Below, one piece after another: positions 16,183-25,011 of a stretch of DNA of 64,000 nt; the first letter of the stretch is position 1; every line of letters begins with the position of its first letter. The notes under the pieces are model-generated. The model did not search any database. It saw only the letters and a program-made list of their open reading frames with translations, and had not been told where the DNA came from. Source of the DNA: Lentzea sp033794685. GTDB lineage: Bacteria > Actinomycetota > Actinomycetes > Mycobacteriales > Pseudonocardiaceae. Where the stretch lies: assembly GCA_033794685.1 (NCBI GenBank), contig JARAYZ010000003.1; one strand, written 5' to 3'. The translations under genes were made by a program, and so were the position numbers.

Positions 16183-19100
16183 TCAGTCCTCCGGCGGGGC
16201 GATCAGGTCGTCGAGGGCCGGTTGGCCCGCTTCCTCCAGCGCTGCCTCGGCCGCGGCGCGCAGGGATGCCGCCAGCAGCTCGTCGCCGCCCGCACAGTGG
16301 AGCACCTGGCCGTCGTCTGCTGCGGCGATGGTGTTCGCGTCAGTGAGCTTGTCGTGACGAAGCCGGAGGTACACCTCCCGATCGACGGCGCGGTTCAGGT
16401 GTCTGACCACGGGGGCGAGTCCTTTGCCGACCCCCGCCGAGAGCTGCCACGGCAGGTTCTCGGCGAGTTCGCCGAGATCGGCGTCCGGGTGCAGGTGCCG
16501 GGCGATGTCGATGACGGGCTGGATGACGTCGGCAGTGCGTCGGGCGGCGTACGCGATCGGACCGGGGTCACGGATGCCCGCCTGCGGGCGCAGGTAGAGC
16601 GACAGGGCTTGCTCGATCTCGGTGATCGGCTGGCCGGCCGACCACATCTGGCACGCGATCGCGCGCCTGGTCCGTCCGGTCCTGGCTCCTTTCTCACTGC
16701 GCCGCCCCAGGAGCGCGCCCGCCACCGCCGATGCACACAGCTGGCGGACCAGTTGCTGGGCGAACCTGTCGTACTCGCGGTCCCAGTTCGCGGACTTCTT
16801 GGCGAATCTGCTGTCGTCTGCTTCCGTGACCAGCTGCGCGGCACCGATCAGAGTCATCCTGGTCAGGTCTGTGGCGGAGACGTCCTTGAGCGTGGCGGCC
16901 AGCGCGCGAGCGGACGAGACCGAAAGTCCGCTGCGGACGACGGTCTCGCCGAGCGGGGTGAGCTGCCATCCGCCGGCTACCAGGAACCCTTCCTCGCTGA
17001 GGGCATCAACAGCGAACCGCACCCGTTCGAGGGAGAACGGGTTGTGCGCGTCGTCCCAGCGTTCGTGGAAGGCGGCGAACGACCACCGCAGGAAGTCCGC
17101 GACTCCCGCCGCGTCGGCTCCGCCTTCTTCCTTTTCCAGCACGTTGAGCACGGTCAGAACTACAGCGTCGAGATCGAGTTCGGGACCGATCAGCGCGGAT
17201 CGAGCCACCTGCGGTTCGGCGTTCACGTAGTCGCGCCAGACGCGTTTCACCTCGTCCTCCCCGGCACAGACGACGAACGCCTGCCCAGGCTGGTCACGGC
17301 CGGCCCGGCCCGCCATGTTCTGGTACTCGTCAGCGGTGTACGGCCGGTCGGGATGGTCGAGCTCACAGATGACCACGGCGTCGGCGAACAGGTTCACGCC
17401 CTGGCTCAGCGTCGTGGTGGCGACAACGACCCGGATGTCGCCTGCGCGGTCGCCGAAACCCCGCACGACGGCTTCCTGCTCGACGTCGAGGAGGTCGGCG
17501 TTGTGGAAGGCGACCCCGCTTTTCAGACAGTCGCGCAAGAGCAAGCCCAGCCGCGACACGTCACCCTGGGGCAGCGCGGTGAGCGTGGACTTGGCTGGAG
17601 GCAGACCGAGCTGCCGGGCGAGTCGCCGGGCGAAGTCGCTGGCACCGGCGCGCCGCGCACGGAACACCAGGACGCGTTTCCCTTGTGCGACCAGAGTTTC
17701 GACCACGCGCTCAGCGAGGCGGCCGGGGCTGTTCTCCTCCGAGGCGGCCAATAGCCGCTGTGTGGACTCCTTCGCCTGTTGCCCGCCACCGTGTACCCGA
17801 TGGCGATAGCTGCCATCCGGACCGACCACACCCTCCGAGAGCTCGACGGTGCGTTCCTCGTGCCGGGCCGGGTACGCGCCCAGCCAGCCCGCCAGCTGGT
17901 CAGGCTGGTCGCCCAGCACGGCGGACAGCCCGACGAGCTGGGGGATCGGCAGGCCCTGCTGGGCGGCCTTGCGCAGCCTGGTGAGAAACAGTTCCAGCCG
18001 CGGGCCCCGGTCGGGCAGCAGCAGGTTCTGGATCTCGTCGACCACCAGCACACCTACCCGGTCCAGCAGCTTCGGGTGCGCGGAGTACAGGCCGATGAAG
18101 GTCTCGTACGTGACCACCGCGATCTCGAACGAGCCCGAGACGAGATCGCCGACCTGCTCGCGCAGCCCGCCCGTGGCGCGTACGACCCGGTGACCGAGCG
18201 GACCGTACGTCGCCTGGAACCGCTGGTACTGCTCGCTGACGAGCGCGCGGCTGGGCAGCAGGAAGACGGCCTTCCGGTTGCCGTCCAGCGTGCGCAGTGC
18301 GGCGATCTCGCCGACGAGTGTCTTGCCACTCGCGGTCGGTGCGCTGACCACGACGTTGCACCCGTGCAGGAGCCCGCCCGCGTTGATGGCGTTGACCTGC
18401 ATGTTGTTGAGCTTGCTGACTCGGTTGCGCCACAGTTTCGCCATCGCCGAGTCGATGCCGTGTGGCACGAGGGACATCAGATCCTTGTTGACCGGAGGGG
18501 GCTGGGCGTGGTCGCCGATCGCCAGGTAGCGCGGCCCCGGTCGCAGCGGCAGGAAGCTGGGCCTGCGCATCGTGCCCTCGAAGGTCGGGTGCTGACGGCG
18601 CTTCCATGTCCCGATCTCCTCCGCGCCGACCTTCGCCTGCACGTAGCGCACCAACGACGTCAGACACACCCTGCCCTTGTCGTCGAGGACGTCACCGGCG
18701 CCCATGAGCGCCTGGACTAGATGATGCGTCAGGATTCCGTGCCGGTAGAGGGGCAGTTCGAACGCCTCTTCGTCGGCAGAGGCCGCGCCGAGGAAGATCC
18801 GGCCATCACCGTTGATCGACTTCAGCACGTCCCACGCGCCGGTCGTGTCCGACCGGGCGACACTGCCGTCGTCGCCGGGCGCGTAGAACGCCCTCGCCAG
18901 CACGCCACCGGAGAAGCAGCAGTCGAGCACGACGACCAGCAGCCGGGCCTTGATCGTCCGGACAAGTGAGACGAACTCCGTCAGCGGCAGGGCGGTGTCC
19001 GCGAACTGACCCGGGACCGCGTCGTAGGTGGCGAGTTGCCGCGTCCGCGTGCCGTGACCGGAGAAGCTGATGAACACCACGTCATCGTCGCTGCTGACCT

Positions 19101-19311
19101 CGGCGAGGCGGTGGAGTTCGGTGACCAGCCTGACTTTCGTGGCCTCCGCGTCCTGAAGCAGGACGCAGTCGCCGCTCGAGTTGTCGGTCAGCAACGCGTG
19201 CACGGCCAGCGCGTCGCGCCTCGCGAACTGCATCGGCCTGAACTCAGGGTCGCGGTAGTTGTCGATGCCGATGCAGAGCGCGTGCAGGGTGCCGGTCAAG
19301 GCCGCTCCCAT
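16183..19311 (-). CDS. Caspase-like protease fused to a Ski2-like SF2 helicase
   Basis: 1042 residues from the ATG at 19311, which overlaps the SEFIR stop by 16 bases; a GTG three codons earlier and a TTG with a 4-base overlap are alternatives. Residues about 5-265 are a caspase/metacaspase (peptidase C14) domain: HALCIGIDNYRD, catalytic His86 in SFSGHG and Cys132 in LDCCFSGG. Residues about 300-760 are an SF2 helicase: SAPTASGKT (323-331), motif II DEIQ (425-428, unusual for DEIH), motif III GLSAV, motif V VVATTTLSQGVN, motif VI QNMAGRAGRD. The last about 280 residues are helical. A nucleic-acid-sensing helicase that activates a death protease is the simplest reading, and this is inference. 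Its neighbours are a SEFIR protein and a divergent pPIWI-RE cassette. Confidence 0.85.
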   Translation of the reverse strand: MGAALTGTLHALCIGIDNYRDPEFRPMQFARRDALAVHALLTDNSSGDCVLLQDAEATKVRLVTELHRLAEVSSDDDVVFISFSGHGTRTRQLATYDAVPGQFADTALPLTEFVSLVRTIKARLLVVVLDCCFSGGVLARAFYAPGDDGSVARSDTTGAWDVLKSINGDGRIFLGAASADEEAFELPLYRHGILTHHLVQALMGAGDVLDDKGRVCLTSLVRYVQAKVGAEEIGTWKRRQHPTFEGTMRRPSFLPLRPGPRYLAIGDHAQPPPVNKDLMSLVPHGIDSAMAKLWRNRVSKLNNMQVNAINAGGLLHGCNVVVSAPTASGKTLVGEIAALRTLDGNRKAVFLLPSRALVSEQYQRFQATYGPLGHRVVRATGGLREQVGDLVSGSFEIAVVTYETFIGLYSAHPKLLDRVGVLVVDEIQNLLLPDRGPRLELFLTRLRKAAQQGLPIPQLVGLSAVLGDQPDQLAGWLGAYPARHEERTVELSEGVVGPDGSYRHRVHGGGQQAKESTQRLLAASEENSPGRLAERVVETLVAQGKRVLVFRARRAGASDFARRLARQLGLPPAKSTLTALPQGDVSRLGLLLRDCLKSGVAFHNADLLDVEQEAVVRGFGDRAGDIRVVVATTTLSQGVNLFADAVVICELDHPDRPYTADEYQNMAGRAGRDQPGQAFVVCAGEDEVKRVWRDYVNAEPQVARSALIGPELDLDAVVLTVLNVLEKEEGGADAAGVADFLRWSFAAFHERWDDAHNPFSLERVRFAVDALSEEGFLVAGGWQLTPLGETVVRSGLSVSSARALAATLKDVSATDLTRMTLIGAAQLVTEADDSRFAKKSANWDREYDRFAQQLVRQLCASAVAGALLGRRSEKGARTGRTRRAIACQMWSAGQPITEIEQALSLYLRPQAGIRDPGPIAYAARRTADVIQPVIDIARHLHPDADLGELAENLPWQLSAGVGKGLAPVVRHLNRAVDREVYLRLRHDKLTDANTIAAADDGQVLHCAGGDELLAASLRAAAEAALEEAGQPALDDLIAPPED

Positions 19312-20465
19312 CCCTGCCACGGCGCGGTGTCGTCGATTGCCTTGAGCAGGGTGCCGAGTTCGCTCTCGATCAAGGCCTCGACCTGATAGTGATCCATGGT
19401 CTGCGGGTGCAGGAACATCGGGATCTCGTCCACCGAGCGGCCGGGCAGGACGACCGGCAGGAGGTGACCCGCCCAGTCGGGGTGTTTCTGCACCAGGTTC
19501 CTGATCATCCCGAGCTCGTTGCGGATGCCCGCGCGGTCAGTGCCTTCGTACGTACCGTCGCCGACGGCTTTGACGACCGGTGAGGCGATGACGGCGATGA
19601 AGTCGGCCCCGCGGATCTGATGGAGTGCCCAGTGATCCCACGACATGCGGGGGCCCTCGTGGGCGTGGTCGATCACCGGATCCAGGCCACACGCGCGCAG
19701 CAGGTCGGCGAAGTCCCTCACCAATTTCTTGTGCGCCTCGTCCTCGTGCGCATAACAGATGAAGATGCGAGATGAACGTGCGGGAAGGCCGATTGCGGGA
19801 CCGCTTGTCGACGCGGTGTCGACCTGAGGTGCCAGTGTCGGCCCGGTCAGTTCGATGGAGAACTCGCGCGACGTGCCGGTCGCCCCGAAGTCGTCACCTT
19901 CCGCGAGTTCCGGGTCGAAACGGGCGGTCAACCGGAATTTCTCGCTGGTGCGGTCCGCAGGGGCGAGCAGCACCATCCAAGCCGAATAGGAGCCCGGCCG
20001 AACGCCGGTTTCGGTCGCGGCGACGTACAGCCAACGGATGTGGTCGCCGGATGCGCCGTAGACGTGGACCGGGCCCTCCGTCGCCGGGACGTGCGCGAGC
20101 GCGGTGCTGCCCTCCGCGGGGACGAACTCCAGGTTGCGGCTGAGGCCGTACGACGTCTCCGGCTGCGGTTCCACGGCGCCTCGTGGCACCGCAGCCACGA
20201 TCGTCGACCCGCTTTCCGCCAGGCAGAAGCCGACCTCGAACCAGCGCACCGAGGGTGCGTCGTGGTCGAGCAGGACATCGAAGCTGACCTTGACCTGGTG
20301 CGCGGCCGAACCGGGGAACGTGGCGCTCGACCCGGCCACGGGGTGCACCTGCCATCGCCTGAGATGGATCGCGCCGAACGTCACCTTCTCCGGTCCCTGG
20401 TCGATCCGCCGCCCGCTCCTGTCGACCAGGGTCAACGGGACCACGATGCCGTTTTCCGGCTGCAT
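19296..20465 (-). CDS. SEFIR-domain protein with an N-terminal beta-rich module
   Basis: 389 residues from the ATG at 20465, which has AGAGGAGT at ideal distance. Residues about 1-215 are beta-rich and end EKFRLTARFDPE...EFSIELTGPTLAP, similar to the C-terminal part of the 15197-16168 protein. Residues about 231-375 are a SEFIR domain, a TIR relative: RIFICYAHEDEAHKKLVRDF, IRGADFIAVIASP, then RNELGMIRNLV. SEFIR/TIR domains work by homotypic interaction or as NAD-cleaving effectors. It is the first gene of the operon and overlaps the caspase-helicase gene, so the two are probably made in fixed ratio and may form one complex. Whether SEFIR is an enzyme here cannot be told from sequence. Confidence 0.85.
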   Translation of the reverse strand: MQPENGIVVPLTLVDRSGRRIDQGPEKVTFGAIHLRRWQVHPVAGSSATFPGSAAHQVKVSFDVLLDHDAPSVRWFEVGFCLAESGSTIVAAVPRGAVEPQPETSYGLSRNLEFVPAEGSTALAHVPATEGPVHVYGASGDHIRWLYVAATETGVRPGSYSAWMVLLAPADRTSEKFRLTARFDPELAEGDDFGATGTSREFSIELTGPTLAPQVDTASTSGPAIGLPARSSRIFICYAHEDEAHKKLVRDFADLLRACGLDPVIDHAHEGPRMSWDHWALHQIRGADFIAVIASPVVKAVGDGTYEGTDRAGIRNELGMIRNLVQKHPDWAGHLLPVVLPGRSVDEIPMFLHPQTMDHYQVEALIESELGTLLKAIDDTAPWQGWERP

Positions 20466-20543
20466 ATCACTCCTCTGGAGGGAGACCTGCGATGTTGGCG
20501 ACAGATTAGACGTGCGGATTGTGAGGCGACGCGCGCCCCGCGC

Positions 20544-20576
20544 ATGTCATGAAAATGTCCAAAAAATGTCATATTT
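20544..20576. promoter_or_regulatory. Three direct repeats ATGTC(A/C) at an exact 11-bp period
   Basis: ATGTC begins at 20544, 20555 and 20566, each followed by an A/T-rich stretch, so three 11-bp units are in register. They lie in the 206-bp gap between the SEFIR start (20465) and the pPIWI-RE operon start (20672). Heptamers with 4-bp spacers at 11-bp period are the binding pattern of SARP-type regulators, known from established work; the binder here is unknown. Confidence 0.5.
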
Positions 20577-20671
20577 CCGCCGAATTTGACCAATTGCAGT
20601 GATTAATGGGTTGTGGTTTGCTTCCGACTCAAATTCGCCAATCCGGTGACGGGTTTCAGAAAGGTTCGTTC

Positions 20672-21832
20672 GTGGTCGAAAGCTGGGCCGAGACTGTTTC
20701 GGCGACCCGTGCTCCCGCTGATCAACGCCGTGGCCAGGCCGTGACGGCGTGCTGCCTGGCGGCGTCGGTCGTCGGCGATCCCGCCGTGCCGCGTGCTCGC
20801 CAGGCACGCGTGCTTATGAGCTGCCTCGGCGTGCTTTCCGCGGCTCATCCCGTCGGCGAGGCACCCACGATGGCGGTGTTCCGCGAGGGGCTCAAGGGAC
20901 ATCTCGAAGATCTGCTGCCGGAGGACCTGGACCTCAGCGGGATCGGGAAGCTGAAGCTGCTCGACCAGGACGGCAGCTTCAGCGACGAGGCCGAGGACCT
21001 GTGCGGCGAGTTCCTGGTGCCCACCGCGGCGCTGGAGGAGCACTGGCCGTGGCCGCGGGTGGCCGCCGAGCAGGAGGAGCGGCGGTTGTTCGAGATGCTG
21101 CGGAGGCTTCCGCAGGGGGAGTACACGCGGTTGCGCACCGAGCTCGTCGAGCGTCCTGCGGGAGATCTCCGCACCCTGCGCCGAACGTGGGACAGCCTGC
21201 TGCCGCAGTTCTACGAGCCGGTCGCGCGGCTGCCGGGCCGACAGTTGCGCGGCTGGTTCTTCCTGTGCCCGTCGTGCCGGTGGCCGATGCGGGTGCTTGG
21301 CACCGGTTCGGTGGTGGACGTCCGGTGCGAGGCGCATTTCCGCCACGGGGTGTCGTACAGCTGCCGGACCAACACCCCTGCGGGCGAGGCTCCCCGGCTG
21401 ATGCCGACCGGCGAGGCGGCGACGCCGGTCGACGCCCAGCCGGCCACGAGTGAGTCGTTCGCGGTGTCCCGGATCGCGTGGCGCTACATGACGCTGCCGG
21501 GCCTGCTGGAGTGCGAACTGCGGAACCACGCGACCGGTCTCCGTGCCGACAAGGTGGTCATGTGGCCGGACCGCGACCTGTACGACCTCGCGATCAAGCT
21601 GGCTGGAAAGGAATGGTTCGTGGATGCCAAGATGTGGGCGTCTCCGAGGGCGTTGGGCGAGGCGCTGCGTGCCCGTCCTCCGGCCGTGCCTGACCTGGTC
21701 ATCGTCATCCCTGATCACCAGCGCAAGGACCTGCACCTGCTTCGGCAGCTGGTCGAGGGGTGCGGCTACCGGATCGTGACGGCACGGGAGTTGAAGAAGG
21801 AACTGGCTGACGCTGCGGGGAGGACGGCGTGA
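20672..21832 (+). CDS. pPIWI-RE-associated PD-(D/E)XK restriction endonuclease-like protein
   Basis: 386 residues from a GTG at 20672 with AAGG upstream; an ATG at 20606 is possible but lacks a ribosome site. Residues about 15-185 are helical and fit the pPIWI_RE cassette domain Y. A zinc-ribbon-like set of Cys follows (CPSC at 199-202, C219, C231). The C-terminal part (about 268-380) has the PD-(D/E)XK signature: E280 in LLECEL, D305 in LYDLAI, and D318-A-K320 in WFVDAK. It is the first gene of a three-gene operon, with a 4-base overlap to the helicase gene. It is predicted to cut invading DNA recognised by the partner PIWI protein; this is family inference. Confidence 0.8.
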   Translation: MVESWAETVSATRAPADQRRGQAVTACCLAASVVGDPAVPRARQARVLMSCLGVLSAAHPVGEAPTMAVFREGLKGHLEDLLPEDLDLSGIGKLKLLDQDGSFSDEAEDLCGEFLVPTAALEEHWPWPRVAAEQEERRLFEMLRRLPQGEYTRLRTELVERPAGDLRTLRRTWDSLLPQFYEPVARLPGRQLRGWFFLCPSCRWPMRVLGTGSVVDVRCEAHFRHGVSYSCRTNTPAGEAPRLMPTGEAATPVDAQPATSESFAVSRIAWRYMTLPGLLECELRNHATGLRADKVVMWPDRDLYDLAIKLAGKEWFVDAKMWASPRALGEALRARPPAVPDLVIVIPDHQRKDLHLLRQLVEGCGYRIVTARELKKELADAAGRTA

Positions 21833-24800
21833 TCGGCACCAGTCCCAGCGGGCTCGCGACCCAGATCGCCTGCGCCTTCGCCGAGGAGTTCTTCGGCTTT
21901 CCCGAGGACGGACGCACGGCCGTGCCGGTGGATGCCGCGGCGCTCATCGCCGCAGGCCTGGTGCACCGGTGGCACGGCTGGTCGGCGCAGGCCGCGGACA
22001 CCCGGCAGCTCATGGGCCGGTTCCTGCGGGTGCGGCCGAACGAGATCGGTGCGCCGCGCAGGTTCCGCGCCGCTGTTCGTCAGATGTGCGCGGACCCGGA
22101 CAGTCCCTATCGCACCGACGATGGTGCTCCTGTGGTGGTGGCACGGCACGGCCAGCGGCCGTTGGAGCTCGTGGCGCGCCTGCTCGACGACGCTGAGGTC
22201 AAGTACGGGCAGAGCCGCACGCCATTGCCTGTCGCGGGTGAGGGAAGGTGGCAGTTCGGCTGGCGCGGTGAGTCCGTTGTGGACTTTCCGCTCAGGGGCG
22301 GTGGCGTGACGATCGATCCGATCGTCGTCGACACCGTTCCCGCGGTGCCGCAGGTGCGGGCGACCGGGGAGGAGCTGCGGAAGCTGGCTCAGCGGATCAC
22401 CGAGTTGCACAAGCAGGAGCCATGGCGGGTCCACCGACTTGAAGAGCTGTTCGGCGGTCTGCAGGACAGCGACGGCGCCGCCGTCCAGGAGCTGGTGCTG
22501 GAACCGGGTGGCATCCGTCTGCTCAACGCCCCCACCGGGGTCGGCAAGTCCGTCCTCATGCGACTGCTCGCGATCCATCTCGCGGACGCAGGGGTGTCGG
22601 TGGCGCTTGTGGTCGGCAACGTGAACGAGGCGGTCGAAACCGCCGAGAAGATCAACAGGGACCTGCCGGTCCTGGGCAAACCGTTGCGCTGCGCCGCTCT
22701 CGTCTCACCGCGGCGGCTCGCAGAGAAGGCCGAGCAGGCCGCTGACCGGGGCGAGTGGGACCGGTTCGACACCTTGGGTTACGGCTGCGCCCTCGCCGGG
22801 CTGATGGTCGACGGACCGCGGCCGGTCGCCGGAGACGAGCCGTGCGTCAAGCTGCGGCGGGTGTCCGACGAGACCGACTCGAAGGGCAGGCGAAAGACAC
22901 AGCCACGGCATGCCTGTCCGTTCACCGGAGTGTGCGATCGTCATCAGGGTCTTCACCAGGCTGCGGTCGCTGACGTCGTCGTCACGAACCACCACAACTT
23001 CGTGGCCGGCACCATCCCCGTTCCCGTGAGCGTCGACGGCACCGAGCTGAGAGGTCTGCCGGTGCGGGAGTTCGTGTTGCGGCGGGGCGCGGTGGTGCTG
23101 ATCGACGAGGTGGACCTGTTGCAGAGCAACATGTTCGACGCGGGAGCCCGGCATCTAAGGCTCTCCGCCAGTGGAACGGCCGTCGAGCTGCCGCTGGTCA
23201 CGTTGGACAACGATCGGGCGGCGTTGCTGCCAGCGGAGGACCGCGCTGTCGTGCCGCCGTTGACCCGCACCCGGTTCCTGGCCGACCAGTTCCTCAACTA
23301 CGTGCTGGAAGGCGACCTGTGGCTCGGTGACGAGCGCCCGCAGGCGCGCCGGTCGTCTGACAGCGCGGACTCCGGCTGGCACCTGCCGGGCTCACGCGAC
23401 CAGGTTCTGCTCCAGCACCTGTTCGGCATTCGGCCCGCCACCGAGGACGAGCCGGCCGAACCGGCGTCGGACGAGGTCTACCAGCAGTTCAACCAGATCT
23501 TCCCCGACACGGCCACATCCGGCGCCGCGACACTGCCCGCGTGGTTGCGAAAGGTGGCTGACCTGCTGGTCACAGCAGTCAGCAACGACAGCGGCGAGGA
23601 CCGCCTCCGGGAGATCCGGCACCGGCTGCTGGAAACGGTCGCGCGGAAGGTCAAGAGCGACGAGACCTGCCGGGACGTGGTGAACGCGTTGCTGGTGCGC
23701 ACCTGGCTCGGAGCGTTGCACCAGGCGCTGACCGGCCTGATGTTCGCCGTCGCCGCACCAGGAACGGAGATGCCGGCGGCCAGGGCACTGGCTGACCAAC
23801 TGGGCACCGTCGCCCAGCACCAGCCGATCCCGTACGGCCCGCTCGGCTACCTGCTGTTCGGGTTCCGGGTCGAGCGGGTCGACGACCCCAGACTGGGCGG
23901 GACCCTGTCCGTGCAGGCGGTCGGCGGTGATCCGCACACCACGATCGCGCAGCTGGGTGGCACCATCGCACTGGCTTCCGCCGGAGTCGAACGGGTGGTC
24001 CTCGGGCTCTCCGCGACCGCCTACTTTCCCGGCGCCGCTCGTGAGCACGTCCTGGCACCCGTCACCTACGCCATGACCGACGCCAAGCCGGGGGCCTTCA
24101 CCACCCGATCCGGCAGAACGCTCGACGAGCTGGATGAGCCGATCAAGATCGGCGGCCGCATGGAGTCGGGGAAGGACGCCGCGGTCAGGGAGCTGGGTGC
24201 GCAGCTGTGGCGCCAACGCCTCGACCCGCATCTGCAGGAGCTGGCCGCGCAGGGATCGGACCGCGAGCGGTGCATGCTGGTCGGCAACTCCTACCGGCAC
24301 GCCGCACTGCTCGCAGCCGGGGTCGCGAGCAGGACACCCGACAGCAGCTGGGTGGCCGTCCTCGTCCCCAAGGACGGTGGCTCGTCGCCGGTGGTGCTGC
24401 CCTCCGACATCGTCACGTTGACGATCGACGACCTGGAGCTGCTGCCGTCTCGTCACCCCCAGGTCAAGGTCTGCATCGCGCCGATGAGCCTGGTGACGCG
24501 CGGACTCAACATTCTCGTGCCGGGCGGCCAGAAGTCCGCCCTGGCGTCCGTGTGGGTGTGTGTACGCCCGCCGACCCAGATCACGGAGTCCGCCGAGATG
24601 TTCGCGAGCGTCAACGCCCACGCGTTGCGCGATGGCGGGCCGAGCGCGGATCCGGTCGGGGAGTGGACCGAACAACGCCGACGGGCGTTCTCGCGGTTGT
24701 TCCACATCCTCACGAGCGACCCGCGGTTCAGCCGGCTGAGCAAGACGCTCAAGTCGGAGGCGGTCGCCGGGATGCTCGTCGACATGATCCAGCTGGCCGG

Positions 24801-25011
24801 CCGGGCGCGGCGGGGCGGCACGCCGGTGGAGCTCTTCCTGGTGGACGACGCGTTCCACGACGAGAAGCTCGGCACAGATCTGCGGCGCCTGCTCCGCTAC
24901 TACTACGACAACCTCAGCCCCGTCGAACAGTGCGAACTGAGGCGCATCTACGGCTCGACGCTGGAGTCCTGGTTGGTCTTCGCGGGAATCGATGACAAGG
25001 AGACTTCGTGA
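21829..25011 (+). CDS. DinG/XPD-like SF2 helicase of the pPIWI-RE system
   Basis: 1060 residues from a GTG overlapping the previous stop by 4 bases. Residues about 1-130 fit the cassette N-terminal domain Z. The helicase core has Walker A NAPTGVGKS (233-241), four Cys at 320, 339, 363 and 369 in the position of the XPD/DinG iron-sulfur cluster, VVVTNHHNF, motif II DEVD (426-429), a GLSATAYF motif III and GRARRG motif VI near the C-terminus. In the published description of pPIWI-RE cassettes, a DinG-type helicase accompanies the PIWI protein and is proposed to process R-loops. The gene overlaps the PIWI gene by 4 bases, so the three proteins are translationally coupled. Confidence 0.85.
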   Translation: MIGTSPSGLATQIACAFAEEFFGFPEDGRTAVPVDAAALIAAGLVHRWHGWSAQAADTRQLMGRFLRVRPNEIGAPRRFRAAVRQMCADPDSPYRTDDGAPVVVARHGQRPLELVARLLDDAEVKYGQSRTPLPVAGEGRWQFGWRGESVVDFPLRGGGVTIDPIVVDTVPAVPQVRATGEELRKLAQRITELHKQEPWRVHRLEELFGGLQDSDGAAVQELVLEPGGIRLLNAPTGVGKSVLMRLLAIHLADAGVSVALVVGNVNEAVETAEKINRDLPVLGKPLRCAALVSPRRLAEKAEQAADRGEWDRFDTLGYGCALAGLMVDGPRPVAGDEPCVKLRRVSDETDSKGRRKTQPRHACPFTGVCDRHQGLHQAAVADVVVTNHHNFVAGTIPVPVSVDGTELRGLPVREFVLRRGAVVLIDEVDLLQSNMFDAGARHLRLSASGTAVELPLVTLDNDRAALLPAEDRAVVPPLTRTRFLADQFLNYVLEGDLWLGDERPQARRSSDSADSGWHLPGSRDQVLLQHLFGIRPATEDEPAEPASDEVYQQFNQIFPDTATSGAATLPAWLRKVADLLVTAVSNDSGEDRLREIRHRLLETVARKVKSDETCRDVVNALLVRTWLGALHQALTGLMFAVAAPGTEMPAARALADQLGTVAQHQPIPYGPLGYLLFGFRVERVDDPRLGGTLSVQAVGGDPHTTIAQLGGTIALASAGVERVVLGLSATAYFPGAAREHVLAPVTYAMTDAKPGAFTTRSGRTLDELDEPIKIGGRMESGKDAAVRELGAQLWRQRLDPHLQELAAQGSDRERCMLVGNSYRHAALLAAGVASRTPDSSWVAVLVPKDGGSSPVVLPSDIVTLTIDDLELLPSRHPQVKVCIAPMSLVTRGLNILVPGGQKSALASVWVCVRPPTQITESAEMFASVNAHALRDGGPSADPVGEWTEQRRRAFSRLFHILTSDPRFSRLSKTLKSEAVAGMLVDMIQLAGRARRGGTPVELFLVDDAFHDEKLGTDLRRLLRYYYDNLSPVEQCELRRIYGSTLESWLVFAGIDDKETS

